Source: Cynocephalus volans (Eukaryota > Chordata > Mammalia > Dermoptera > Cynocephalidae). From it: a stretch of DNA of 64,000 bases. The stretch is from NCBI RefSeq assembly GCF_027409185.1, contig NC_084463.1, positions 47,610,907-47,674,906 of the forward strand, given 5' to 3'. Positions 42,690 to 55,263 of the stretch are shown in pieces. The translations under genes and the position numbers were made by a program. Under the pieces are notes generated by a model. That model was given only the letters and a program-made list of their open reading frames with translations. It was not told the DNA's origin and did no database searches. Position 1 is the stretch's first letter. Every line of letters begins with the position of its first letter.

Positions 42690-43470
42690 TGTTGAATGGA
42701 AAAGGAACCAGAACACCCAATCGAAAGTTTAAAAAGGGGATCTTTATTAGCCAGCCGGCAACTGTCTCTCCAGATATTCTGGTAAGAGAGCAGCCCCAAC
42801 TCTATGTTTAAGGGGCCTTTTGAAGGCAAAAAGTTACATGGTCACACACTTAAAGTTATCATATAGTCACTACACATTTCCTCCTGGCGTGAGAGGGAGG
42901 GGGTTTGGTGAGGCCTAGTGCAAGCTGGTTACAGAAGCCAAGATAAGCCAGTTAATCACTCAGGAACAGCAGGAAGTTCCCCAGGGCAGTTTCCTCACTA
43001 AGTTATCTGGATACATCTGGATACAGATCTTGGTTTTATCAGCCAGAAATAGCATAGGCGGGAAACAGCAAAGGCAGGCAGAATTTAAAATTTTTCTAAG
43101 TACAGGATAATTTTTAACTTCTAATCTCTACTAGGGGTGCTGGCGGGGGGGGGGGGGGGGGTGGTTCAAACAAAAAAACTCTTTTCAAACAGTAAAAATG
43201 GCATAAGCTAAATCAATCTGCCTTGTCACAGTGAGAATAGGAAGACAGAATACTAGAAATAGAGCTATTCCTTTTGTGTAAGAATTAAAAGAGAGGGAAC
43301 TTCATCATCATTTCTATTGAAGATTTAAACTAGCCTGTTTGGGAAATTGGCTGTTATCTCTTTCTCATGATTTCAACCTAAGTGACCTGGAACTTAGCAG
43401 GGCTGACTCCATTTTGAGTTCTAGTCTGTTTTTGTTGGGCCTAGTACAGAAACAGCCCAAAACAATGGCC
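42690..43470 (-). mobile_element. ERV1-type LTR (fossil), inverted
   Basis: On the minus strand the U3-like part holds 'aactcaaaatggagtcagcc' and the R/U5-like end holds ctaataaagatccc near 42740. A G-run of about 20 bases at 43144-43163 lies inside. Solo as far as visible; ends approximate. Confidence 0.65.
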
Positions 43471-44245
43471 TCCTAAGTGTTTTATTTAATATAGTTGAGA
43501 GGGTGGTCTGGCATGGAGAAATAACCTGTCATACCTGAGAAGATCTGTCTGCAGTGCTCTTTAAACACACTCTTATTCCTTTAATCTTCCCTTAATTTTT
43601 CCAGTGTCTAAGGTCTCTCAAACCTAGTCTATCATGAAATTTGGCATCTAGGAATGTGCTGATGCTCCCACTAGACTGATAGTTCTTTCTGGTCGTTCAG
43701 AAAGGGTTTGTCAAGGTATATCTATATTAAAAGAAAGATGTAAAAAATTGGATTTGAGGAAACATGACTTGCCCAGGGTGTTGTGAGTTGTTGGTGTCTG
43801 ACATCCTGTCTTTTGGCTAGTGTTATTCATTTTGCCACACTTAAGTCAAAGCAAGTGTTATGTTTGAGATTATTTTTGTGACACTAAAGTCAACTTGGAT
43901 CAAACATCGCTTTAATATAGCTTGCCTTAAACATCACTTTTTTTTAATCCCCAGCAATCTCTGTGGATCATGTGACCTCAAAGGGTCAAATAAACAAGTT
44001 TTTTCCATTTAATGTCAGTACTCTGTTCTTAAAAATCATGAATTCTGCAGGAATATAATGCAAGTCTATTTAACAGTATTTAAAATGGGAAAATTAGGCT
44101 GCATCACACTTCTACTCCAAACTGATGTCTTAAAATGCAATAATCATACAGTGCAATATTCACTTATAAGTAACAAGCCCTTTTTATGTTTCACATTTTT
44201 TAAAGTAAACAGATTTTTTAAGATGTTAAGAAAAATAAGAATGTG
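43471..44245. other. Unassigned sequence
   Basis: No gene is seen. The frame at 44058-44360 runs into the SINE that follows and has no known domain. Confidence 0.4.
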
Positions 44246-44252
44246 TATTTGG

Positions 44253-44345
44253 CAGCTAACTCAGCAGTTAGTGCAAGATATCATAACACCTAGGACAAGG
44301 GTTTGGATCGCTGTACCAGACAGCTGCTTAAAAAAACAAACCAAA
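44253..44345 (+). repeat. tRNA-derived SINE monomer (CYN-like), diverged
   Basis: 'ggcagctaactcagcagtta' (A-box region) and 'gacaagggtttggatcgctg' (B-box region), followed by an A-rich tail. The closest relative in the window is the monomer at 3.9 kb. Confidence 0.7.
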
Positions 44346-45415
44346 AAACTTACAATGTAGTTTACTGGTGTGCAAACAGTTGCTTTTTATGATTCACATG
44401 ACTTCCGTCAGTGCCAGCAACCTCATTAAAGTCCATCCAGTTGTCATTCATTGTGATTTTCAAAACTTGTATGTGTGGTTGTGAAGTTCTGTTGATTGTA
44501 TTTGACACTTAGTTTGACAGTCTCTCTCATATATTTCTGTTAATATTGAGTTCTGGGGGCTTGTATGCATTAGCTAGCATTTGCTAGGTAAGAAACTAAC
44601 CAAAATTCAGTAGCTTAAAAAAATTTGCTACAAGTTCTGTGGATACACATTTTGATGTGCATCCAGCTGGGCTTTTTCTATGCTAGAGTTGCCTGGATTA
44701 CAAAAGAGACTTTAGTCACCTGGTGTCTTTACTGAGACTGGTTCGTTCAAGATGGCTTCATTCACATGTCCTATGGTTTGTGCTGACTCTTGGCTAGACC
44801 CTGTGTCTCCAACAGGATAGCTCCTGGTGGCTTCCTTATGATATGACTCTGTTTAAGAAGGCAAGCACCAGTAGCAAGTACCTTTCAAACCTATGTTTGC
44901 ACCACATTTTTAAACGTCCCATTGGCCAAAGCAAGTCAAATGGCAAAGCACAAAGTTGACTGTAGAAACATACTGTGGGAAGACTTGGATACATGGAGAC
45001 TTGTCACTGGGAAACATTACAGAAGAGTGTACCACAAGAAATATACATTATATACATTTTTGAGTACATATATATGATCATACATAGAAAATGTTGGGTT
45101 GCACAGTTTCCTGATGTTTAGGTATATAAAAGCTAGATGTGTTTTAGTGGGAACACTCATTTGTTTATTTGTTTTTACTTAAATGATTACATTTTTAGGT
45201 AAAATTAGTTGTTGCTAAAGCAGTAGGTATTTTTTTCTTCACTTCTTGAAGTGCTATATTGTTCTTTTGCCAATACGTGTAGTATTTTTCAATAGACTGA
45301 TATTTCTTCATTACACTTACTTTTTAAGTCATTTAAAATGTACATTTTATGTATTTTATCTGATCATTCCAATAATTGTCTTCTGAATTTAAATTTACTG
45401 TGCCTTCATTTCATC
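44346..45415. other. Unassigned; probable ancient interspersed repeat at 44.56-45.03 kb
   Basis: 44.6-45.0 kb ('attcagtagcttaaaa', 'caagatggcttcattcacat', 'cccattggccaaagcaagtc') has the look of a widespread old mammalian repeat, but I cannot fix the family. The rest is AT-rich. Confidence 0.35.
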
Positions 45416-45419
45416 ACAA

Positions 45420-48350
45420 ATAGAGCTGCCTTGTCCTACCTCCTTATGGTCACACAGATCTTCCCCCACCCCCTCCCTGAAGTCTCTAAGCTTTGACAAA
45501 CACTAATCTGTTTTCCATCTTTATATTTATGTCATTTAAAAAATATTATATAAATTTAATTGTGTAGTAAAGTGACCTTTTGAGATTATTTTTCACTTAG
45601 CATTATACCCTTTGAGATTCATCGAAGTTGTTGTGTCCATCAATAGTATGCTCCTTGTTATTGCTGAGTAGTGTTTTGTGCTACGATGTACTGTGGTTGG
45701 TTTATTCATCTGTTGAAGGATATCTGGACTCTTTCGTGTTCTGGCTTTTACAAATAAAGCTGATACGAACAATCGTGTACAGATTTTTGTGCACATGTGA
45801 ATATTCTTTTTTTTTTTTTCAAAAATGTTCAGAAGGGTAATTGCTGGGTTATATGCTAAATGTATATTTAGTATTTTTAAAGAAACTGCCAAATTATTTT
45901 CCAGAGTGGTGGAACGATTTTACATTCCCAACAACAGTTGTTCCATATCCTTGCCAGAATTTGGTATTCAAATTTTTAAAATTGTTGGTTGTTTTAATAA
46001 ACATTCATATCTCATTAAGGTTTTAATTTCTATTTCCCTAATGACTAGTATTGTTGAACATCTTTTCACGTGATTATTTGCTACTTTCATGTCTTCTTTT
46101 GTTAAATCCCACCTCGTATCATTTGTATCTTTTCTAATTGGATTACTTATTTGCTTATGATTGAGTTTTGAGAGTCCTTTCATTATATATTATAGATTCT
46201 TTCAGCACATATGTGGTTGGCAAAAATTTTCTCCAATTTTAGCTTTTTAAAAATTTTTTTTAACTATATCTTTAAAAGCAAATGTCTTTAATTGCCATAT
46301 TTTTGAAGTTTTAGGAAGTATTTTGAAGTATTATGATTTTCTCTCTGATTTTTATTTCTCCGTTTTCTTCTTACTGCCTTTCTTTGGTCTACTTCAACAT
46401 TTTTTTAAACTTCTCTTTGGATTAATCTCTAGGGATTTTAGTGCATTTCTTTGTATAACATTTTTTAGAGTTTGCTCTAAGTATTTCATTTTATATACAA
46501 TACTTTACAAAATCTGCTTGTGCCAATGGTTGACCAGTTGGGGTAAAATGTCAATGTCATATCTCCCTTATGTCCTTTCACCCTCCTGCTCTTACCTACA
46601 TGCATTGGTAACCACTTTAGACATTGTCTTCATTTTTGCTTCAAACATAATTAAGAAAACTCGAGTTAAAGGAAAATCTATTATATTTATCAGTAATTTT
46701 ACTGTCTCCATTTTCTTTCCTTCTTTCTAATATCCAAAAATTCCTTCTGTTATTATTATTTTTGTTTTTTATTTAGAGAATATTTTTAGTAATTCGTTTA
46801 TGGTAGTGTGCTGGTGGCAAATAACCTTGGTTTTCCTTCATTTGAAAATGTCTTGCTTTCCGCTTTGTTACTGAACAATATTATCACTCGATATAGACTC
46901 TTGGGTTGACGCTTTTTTTCTTTCAACATTTAAAGAATGTTGTGCCACTTCTTACAAATCTCCCTGTTTTCTGATGAGAAATCATTTCATCTAAAGTGGT
47001 TTTTTCCCTATAGGTAATATCTTCTTTCTCTCTGGCTGCTTTCACAGATTTTTGTCTTTAATTTTCAATAGTTTCACTATGATATATATTGATGTGGATT
47101 TCTTTGAGTTTATCCTGTCTGGGTTTCACTGACTTTCTTAAATTTGTAAGTTTATATATATTTGGTATTGTTGAATGTGTTCTGCTTTTTGTTTTGTTTG
47201 CTAAATTTTGGGAGTTTTCAGCCATAAATTATTCAAAACCTTTTTAAGTCTTACCCTATTTTTCTCAATTTATGTTACTCTGGTAACACAAATGTTTGAT
47301 ATTTCGTTGTAGTACACATGTCCCCGAGGCTATGTGTAATTTTGTTTTCCGGTCTATTTTTTCTCTGTTGTTCAGATTGGGTAATGTCTATTCATCTGTC
47401 TGCAAGTTCAGAAAGTCTTTCCTCTGACCTCTCCACTCTGGTAATGAACTTATCAGTTGAGTTGTATTTCAATTATTGTATTTTTTTTTTTTTAGTTCTA
47501 TAATTTCCATAAAGTTCTTCATTATATTTTCTAGGGCTTTTCTAAAACATTCTATTTTTTACTTGTATCAAGCATGTTTACAGTTCTCTTTGGAGAATTT
47601 TATGGTAGCCATTTAAAAATACTGATGAGGTAATTCAAACACCTAATTTATCTCAGTGCTGACTTGTGTTGATGATGCGTTTCATTCAGTTTAAGATCGT
47701 CCTGGGAATCGATATAATGAGTGTTTGCCAGTTATAACCTAAACATTTTGCAATTTGTATTGTAATACTATAGATTTTTAAAAATCTTGTCCTTACCACA
47801 GGACATCGCTCTAATGGGTGAAGAGGGCACCACGTCATTATTTCCAGGTTGAGTTTTAGGTCCACGTTCTCTACTCAGCCTCTTGGAAGATGAAGCACGG
47901 GAAGGTGAGGGCCACTTTGTTACTGCCGGGTAGGGGTGAAGCGGAACTTCAGGCCCTCTGTTAGATCTCTGCCAGGCCTACAGCGTTGTGCCCAGAAGGA
48001 ATGGAGGCGAGGCATCACTGCTCACCACCTAATTTCCACAGACATCTTGGAAGAGGAGCCTTATTAACACCACGTGGTGATGAAAATCCTGACCCTCCAC
48101 AAGTTCTCCTCTGATACCGTCCTAGTGGGGTGGGAGTGGAGTGCCTTTTTACCCCTCCTTGGGGCTAGAAATCCAGGCTCCCCACTGATGGGGATTGGCC
48201 CGAGGTCGGAGAATGGATCGGTTATTGCCGCACTGGGATGGAGTTCTAGGCTTCTCCTTGGTCTTCTGACACCATCACAGTGGGTCCTCTGTACAGCCTG
48301 GCAAGGATAAACGTTGGGATGCATTTGCTAGCAGAAATGAGAGTGGAGCT
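45420..48350 (-). mobile_element. Old L1 (L1M-type) 3' region, antisense
   Basis: 'ctgttgaaggatatctggac', 'tacattcccaacaacagttg' and 'caaaaattttctccaatttt' are antisense L1M 3' text at 45.4-46.3 kb. 46.7-47.6 kb is further antisense L1M sequence. The assignment of 47.7-48.35 kb is weaker. Confidence 0.6.
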
Positions 48351-48684
48351 ATAGGTTTTTCCCATTGTGTATAATATGTGTGAAATATATTATTTATGGC
48401 TGAAAAATTTTTGTCTGTTTATTGTCTAAAGGTTTCCTGTCTTGTTAGACTGCCCAGTTCCTGATTTGGGGCTACAGAGACAGGCTGTTCTTGGGGATTT
48501 TTTTCTCTGCCTGTTGGCATTACTAGGTTGCTGACTTCTCCATAATCCAATCTGGGATATATCAGGCAAAAAGAAAACTCAGAGAACCTACCACTGTGTC
48601 ATTACTTGGATCCTGAGGTCCCTAACCAGTCTGGGTGCTTGCTTTACATTAATGTTTTCCTATGTTTATGAAAATACATAATAT

Positions 48685-48791
48685 ATATTTATCTAATATG
48701 TAATTTCACATTTCCATCTTATGTTATATTTTATATATAATATATTTTACATATTATATATTTATATATTTTATATATATTTACGTCATAT
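48685..48791. repeat. AT-rich low-complexity tract
   Basis: Long TATATTT-type runs directly before the LTR. Confidence 0.85.
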
Positions 48792-49212
48792 TGTACTGGA
48801 TTGAATTATGTTCCCCCCAAACTCTCTGAAGCTTGAATTGCATTCCCCAAGTTTTATGTATTAGAAAACTTAGCCCCCACTGTGACTGTTAAGAGGGTGG
48901 GAAATCCTATTATGGAAATTGAAAGGCAGAGCCTTGAGGAGGTGATTGGATTGTAGGACCATGCAGTAGTGAATGGATTAAAAATGGTGGTCGGGGCATG
49001 GTTCTGAGGGCTTTAAAAGAAGAGGAGAGTCTGTTTCTGTCTCTCTCTGCTTCCACCATCTTGCAATGTGAGGCCCCTGGGTCACTGTCGCCACCACCAG
49101 ATGGACTTTGGACATCCCAGCCTCAGAAACTGTAAGCGATAAATGTCATTATTCTTTATAAGTCACTCTGTTTCAGGTATTTTGTTTTAAGCAACATAAA
49201 TGGACTAATACA
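48792..49212 (+). mobile_element. MaLR-type solo LTR (fossil)
   Basis: A TG...CA LTR of 421 bp, same subfamily as the inverted copy at 30318-30740. It has 'actgtgactgttaagagggt', 'ccaccatcttgcaatgtgag' and the 'tttataagtcactctgtttc' end. A (TA)n tract follows at 49213-49275. Confidence 0.85.
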
Positions 49213-49275
49213 TATATATTTATATTACAATATTATAAATATATATATACATATATACATATATATATATATAAT

Positions 49276-50300
49276 GAATTTTTTAGTTGTGATTAAGTGA
49301 AGAAATGGAGAAGAATAGATTTACTCCATCTTCCTAAAATAATTCTGGCTGCATTTTTAAACTAGTTAAAAACAGTTAAAAGATCTGACCGTTTCCCAGC
49401 CCCTCCACCACCTCAATTGAATGTCTCCAACCTGCACTTCTGCAACTGCTTGCTTCTGGCAACTTATTATTATTATTATTATAAGCATATTATTATTAAT
49501 ACAAATCATGATTTTTCTTTGCCATTCACCCAACCTATCTCCCCCCAATTCCCCTGCAATTCTTGCTCCTGCTCACGAACACTCCCGTCCATAGCAGCAG
49601 CTGTCCTATGAAAAGTCGGTTCCTATCACCCTCTTCTCAACACTTTCTAATGGTTTTCCAGAGTACTCAGAATTAAATATTAGGTCCTTTTCATGGCCCA
49701 TAGGTCCTCTGAAACCTGGCTCTCTCCTGCTCTTCTCACTTCACTTACTACTTGTTTTCATGGTTCAATCCACACTGGCTTCTGGAGTCTGTTTCTGTTC
49801 TTAGAACACTCTACTTTTGTTTCTTCCTAAATGAATTTCCCTTGCTCATCTTTCTCCTGCAACACAAATTCTTCAATTTTTCGCTCACTCCCTTATTGAA
49901 TTTACATTTCTCCTAAAATGAAATCTCCCAGAGAGGCTTCTTATCAATCTGTGTAGAATAGTGCTATCATTCTGGTCACTTCCTATTACTTTATCTTGTT
50001 TTACTTTTTAGTGGAAATAGTAAAATATTAGTCAATCAATAAATGTTAGTTGAATTAAATTATTTAAAATAAATAAATTCAAACAAAAAAACATACACGT
50101 GGTAAGTTTTATCTTATATTCTCCCTTACCAGTTTGCTGAAAATTCCTTTTAAAATACCTGGTAGCAAGATAAATGCCTAAGAGTACATTATTTTACTTT
50201 TTGACAAAGAGAATTCACATTTTCAAATGTAGACATATGAGGTCTTTGGATTGGAAAAAGCTAAGCCCCTCTCCGCACACTAATTTAAATAATCTTTTGG
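49276..50300. other. Unassigned sequence with (TAT)n
   Basis: A (TTA)n run lies at 49465-49497. No gene is seen. The left part looks like non-repeat intergenic DNA. Confidence 0.4.
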
Positions 50301-50304
50301 TATC

Positions 50305-52090
50305 ATTTTGAAATATTATAAATTTTCAGTTAATTCTCCAGTTTGGAATTATATTTTTGGATATTATATTTTTGGTGAGAGGTATGGGTCTAGTTTCATT
50401 CTCCTGCATATGGATATCCAGTTATCCCAGCACCATTTGCTGAAGAGGCAGTCTCTTCCCCAGTTTATAGGCTTGGTCCTTTGTCAAAGATCAGATGGCT
50501 GTAGTTGTGTGGGTTGATTTCTGGATTCTCTATTCTATTCCATTGATGAGTGTGTCTGTTTTTATGCCAGTACCATGCTGTTTTGGTTATTATAGCTTTG
50601 TAGTACAGTTTAAAGTCAGGTAGTGTTATGCCTCCAGCTTTATTCTTTTTGCTCCGAATTGCTTTGGTTATGCATGATCTTCTGTTATTCTATATAAATG
50701 TCTGTATAGTTTTTTCCATTTCTTAGAAAAACATCATTGGAATTTTGGTGGGGATTGCATTGAATTTGTAGATCACTTTGGGCAGTATGGGCATTTTCAC
50801 AGTGTTGAGTCTTCCAATCCAAAATCATGGGATATCTTTCCATCTTCTTGTGTCCTCTTTAATTTCTCTCAACAGTGGTTTGTAGTTCTCATTATAGAGA
50901 TTTTTCACATCCTTGGTTAACTGAATTCCTCAGTATTTTATTTTTTTGGTGGCTATTGTAAATGGGAAAGCTTTCTTGATTTCCCTTTCTGCATATTCAC
51001 TATTGGAGAATAGAAGTGCTACTGATTTTTGTGTATTGATTTTGTATCTTGCTACTTTGCTGAAATCATTTATCAACTCCAAGAGTTTTTTTGTAGAGGC
51101 TTTAGGCTGTTTGATATATAGGATCATGTCATCTGCAAAGAGGGACAGTTTGATTTCATCTTTTCCAATCTGGATGCCCTTTATTTCCTTCTCTTCTCTG
51201 ATTGCTCTGGCTAGTACTTCCAACACTATATTGAACAGGAGTGGTGAGAGTGGGCATCCCAGTCTAGTTCCTGTTCTTAAAGGAAAAGCTTTCAGCTTTT
51301 CCCCATTCAAGATGATATTGGCAGTGGGTTTATCATATATGGCTTTAATTATGTTGAGATACTTTCCATCTATACCTAACTTATAGAGAGTCTTTATCAT
51401 GAATGAGTGTTGAATTTTATCAAATGCTTTTTCAGCTTCTATAGAGATGATCATATGGTCCTTGTGTTTGCTTTTATTGATATGGTGTATCACATTTATT
51501 GATTTGCATATGTGGAACCAACCTTGCATCCCTGGGATGAATACCACTTGATCACGGTGTATAATTTTGCATATGTGTTACTGCATTCTGTTAGCTATTA
51601 TTTTATTGAGGATTTTTGCATCTACATTTATCAAAGACATTGGCCTGTAGTTTTCTTTTTTAGTTGTATCTTTACCTGGCTTTGGTATCAGGGTGATTTT
51701 TGCTTCATAGAATGTGTTTGGAAAAGTTGCCTCTGTTTCAATCTTTTGGAATGGTTTGTAGAGAATTGGTGTCAATTCCTCTTTGAATGTTTGGTAGAAT
51801 TCTGCTGTGAACCCATCGGGTCTGGGCTTTTCTTTGTTGGGAACCTTCTGATAACAGCTTCAATCTCTTTTATTGTTATTGGTTTGTTCAGATTTTCTAC
51901 ATCTTCTTGGCTCAGTTTTGGTAGCTTGTGTGTGCCCAGAAATTTATCCATTTCCTCCAGATTTTCAAATTTGTTGGCATTATAGTTGTTTGTAGTAGTC
52001 TTGAATGATTCCTTGTATTTCAGATGTATCAGTTGTAATATCACCTTTTCATTTCTAATTTTTGTTATTTGGATCTTCTCTCTTCTTTAC
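50305..52090 (-). mobile_element. L1 ORF2 internal fragment with reverse transcriptase, antisense
   Basis: The youngest-looking L1 in the window. Frames of 205, 65 and 90 codons on the minus strand read ORF2: [58 protein letters not shown] and the catalytic FADDMILY motif. ORF2 continues to 50.3 kb with frame breaks. Both the ORF1/endonuclease side and the 3'UTR are missing. Confidence 0.9.
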
Positions 52091-52781
52091 CTGCTTTTGT
52101 ATTTTTCTCTGATCCAGAGCTCTTATGTCCTCTACTTGCATCCATAAATTCACCTAACTTATTAGCTTGAATCAGTCTAATTAATTAGCTTTCAATCCCA
52201 CTTTCTAAAGATAAGGATGGGCTTAGTTGTGCATGTGGAGGATAAACATGGGACAGTAAAGTGATCAGTATAAAATGTGAATGAATGACAGAGTGAATCA
52301 GCAGGTGGGCACTGCATGAGTTGAAGGGGAAGAACTGAGAGGCCTCAACAGCAAAGCAGACCAGAAAAGACTTTAGAAGAAAAGGGGACATAATTTTACA
52401 GGGAAGACTAACCTGAGGACAGTAGAGATCTTGAGTTTAAATCCATGGAAATTAGAAAACATTCCTCAGAACATTTATGACTACTATGGCCATGGATTGG
52501 GAGGAATCAGATTGAGATTTCTAATGGGTGAAACTATACACAGGTGATATTTGGGTTACATGTGAAATGACATATGTGAAAGAACTACAGAGTTAATCCA
52601 AAGTGCAGGTACGACACAATGAGAGCATGGAGGTGGGAGGTAGGAGGCCCAGAGAAGAGTTGGAGATCATGTTGGGCCTGGACATTTTACACTGCTAGTA
52701 TCAGTTAAGTCAGATAGTAGGTCAGAAGCCATGGGTCCTCTTCTCCTTTTGGTCCCTTACCTCATTCTTAAAGGTCTTTTG
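52091..52781. other. Unassigned sequence
   Basis: No gene or nameable repeat is seen. Confidence 0.4.
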
Positions 52782-52893
52782 GGAACTGTTCCATTTCTGT
52801 GTGATGTAGCCATAGAATTCTAGTGAGGACTGTGAACACTGAGAGTCCAGCTGTCTGAGGTCACAGTTGCTTCAGATGATGGAGAACGATTGC
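52782..52893 (+). pseudogene. Possible eroded KRAB-A box exon
   Basis: The first 50 bases match the start of KRAB-A exons: 'ggaactgtt', 'catttctgtgtgatgt', 'agccatagaattct' and 'gaggac' line up with codons for G-L-L-T-F-R-D-V-A-I-E-F-S and E-E. The preceding splice acceptor AG is missing, in-frame stops are present, and the match fades in the second half. It may belong with the KRAB-ZNF first exon at 35.5 kb on the same strand. Confidence 0.35.
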
Positions 52894-53689
52894 TTTTTTT
52901 TCTTTTCTTTAGAGACTTAGCACCTTTTGGCTGAGCCTAAGCAGGATTTCATGCAACACTGATTTTGTTTTTTACTTTGTGTGTAAGCTGGAGCCTCTTA
53001 TTCTGTTTTTATAAATCAGAGACATAAATCAGGGAAGGAAACCTGAGACCCAGCTCCCAGCACACCCTGACTCTTGACTGTTTCTCATCCTGCTTTGCTA
53101 AAGCAATTATGTTGACACTGATAAATATCCTGAGATGATATTTTCAGGAGAGATTAGAACATCATACTTCTAGAAAAGGTGGTGGTACAGGGCACGGGTC
53201 CCAGTGAAGATCAAAACTCTGTCCAAACAAACCTGTCTGTGTCAGGTAGACAGATCACAAAAAAAAAAAAAAAAAAAAAAAAGAAAAGAAAAAATTCCTA
53301 CAGCCCAGGAGGGAATTATTAAGAGATGAAAGTAGGAGGTCAAAGATCAGAGAAGCTCTGGCCTCAGGGTGAAATCTATCTGAAGGAACATCATGCTTCT
53401 GTGGGTCTGAAGTTCACTGCCTTTCCTCAGCAAAGAGCCACTGACTCCAACTAAATAATTGTCTGAAGATCATGTGTGGGTAGATCTTTCTCATTTTGAA
53501 TTTCTCAGGGAAATAGAGAAAACATTTTTATCCACTTTCAAATTAAGTAAGGGTGAGTAACATCAGTAAAAATGTCAGAGTAGGGAATGTTGAAGAAATG
53601 TCTGTCCATCCCCATAAACCTCAAAAAACCTGGGGTAACCTGTCAGAATTAACCTTATTAAAATGAGTGTATTTTAGGACGTATGTGTT

Positions 53690-54300
53690 TTCTGTTTGTT
53701 TTATTTGGGTTTTTTTTTCCATGTAAACTTATCTTTCATTACACCTTTGTTTTTCTATAGGTTAAGAATAAGTTGGTTTTTCTACCTTTGTGATAGGAAT
53801 ATCAAATTCCCATCAAATATTAGTGATGTCATCCCCACTGTACCTTTTAGCTTATTAACTTTTCCCTGCACTTTGGTCTAGTTATGAATGTTTAGCTCCA
53901 CTTATCTATCAGTCTATTCTTCAATCAACATATCTCATAAGACTAACCACCTTTATTTTTTTTCATGTTCAGAGTTTTCTTGGCCATTTTTATTTGTGGG
54001 TTGTTGGGTTTTTTTTTTTTTTTTTTTTGTATAAGATTTTTACAAGAACATGCCTAGCTCTAACACCTAACTGATGGTATCTGTGTTGAGACCAAATTCA
54101 ATTTATAAATTTGTTTAGGAAGAATTGTTGCTTTTATAATGTTGAGTTTTTCTACCCAAGAGCATGGTGTGGCTTTCCATTTGTTTTTGTCTATTTTCAT
54201 ACTGTCAGAAATGTTCTATGCTTTTCCTTAAATACATTTTATGTATTTTTATTGGATTTATTCCTTAGTTTAATTATTGAGTTTTTTTTTTTTTTTGTAA
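53690..54300 (-). mobile_element. Old L1 (L1M-type) fragment, antisense, shared with copy A
   Basis: Aligns with 9.66-10.34 kb ('ttgagtttttctacccaaga', 'tttcatactgtcag'). It predates the duplication. Confidence 0.65.
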
Positions 54301-54719
54301 ATGCACACCAAACACATCTGTAACTTGTAGAATATTATTTTATACATACAGAGGCACTTTTTGTATGTAATTTGAAGATACATCTTGGGTTAAATTTGTA
54401 ATATATTGCTGTTCAGTTGCCCCATGTACTGGAATGATAAACTGCTCTCCCGTCTCTGCAACAAGAGCTGCTGTGTTAGAGTGGTCAGGGCAGAGATGAA
54501 CCAGGAGTGAAGGGAAAGCGGCACTCTAACCTGCACATAAGTAAGACAACCTGCACATGATCGAACTATATAATATCTAATATATAAATACATGACACTC
54601 AAAAAATTAATATTTATCTCATTACTATGTCATATGAAAATTACAAGGCAAAGGACAAAAACCCAAATATTTTTATTTTTACATAAAATTTATATACATT
54701 TATATGATAAAATTGTATG

Positions 54720-54770
54720 ACCTTCCTTCCTTCCTTCCTTCCTTCCTTCCTTCCTTCCTTCCTTCCTAGC
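54720..54770 (+). repeat. (CCTT)n microsatellite
   Basis: About 12 CCTT units. The minus-strand frame across it is an artefact. An antisense L1 3' piece (54771-54900) follows. Confidence 0.95.
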
Positions 54771-55263
54771 ACATAGCTATGAGTGAGAACACGTGATATT
54801 TCTCTTTCCTTGTCTGGATTATTTTGCTTAACATAATTTTCTCCAGACTCATCCATGTTGCTGCAAAACTCATGATTTGTAAGAATGAATATGCTAATAA
54901 TAAATAAAAAAATGTAAAAATAAAAAAGATGAGAAAAATTGCAAGATCTCAGTGTAAAATGCAAATAAAATATATATAAAATACAATCTTAGCTCTCAAT
55001 GAAACCCAGAGTTGAACATTCTGAATATACTGTTCAAGTTCCTTTCCTATGACCACCCAAGCTTTCATCAGTTATCAGCACACTGTGTCTAATATCTTCA
55101 CTGCTCATCATCTGGAAGAATGTGAGACTTAGCAGGTCTTTGTTCTCACTCCCAGATTTGAGTTTTCTGCTGATTAGGGTCAGGGTGTCCCAGATCAAGC
55201 CTAATCTGATCCACTGACAGCTCAGTTGTCGCCTGTCTAGGGAAGGGGTGGCACACCTCCCTC

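Noticed and set aside
50946-51386. 146-codon frame on the plus strand
   Set aside because: Antisense shadow of the L1 reverse transcriptase on the minus strand.
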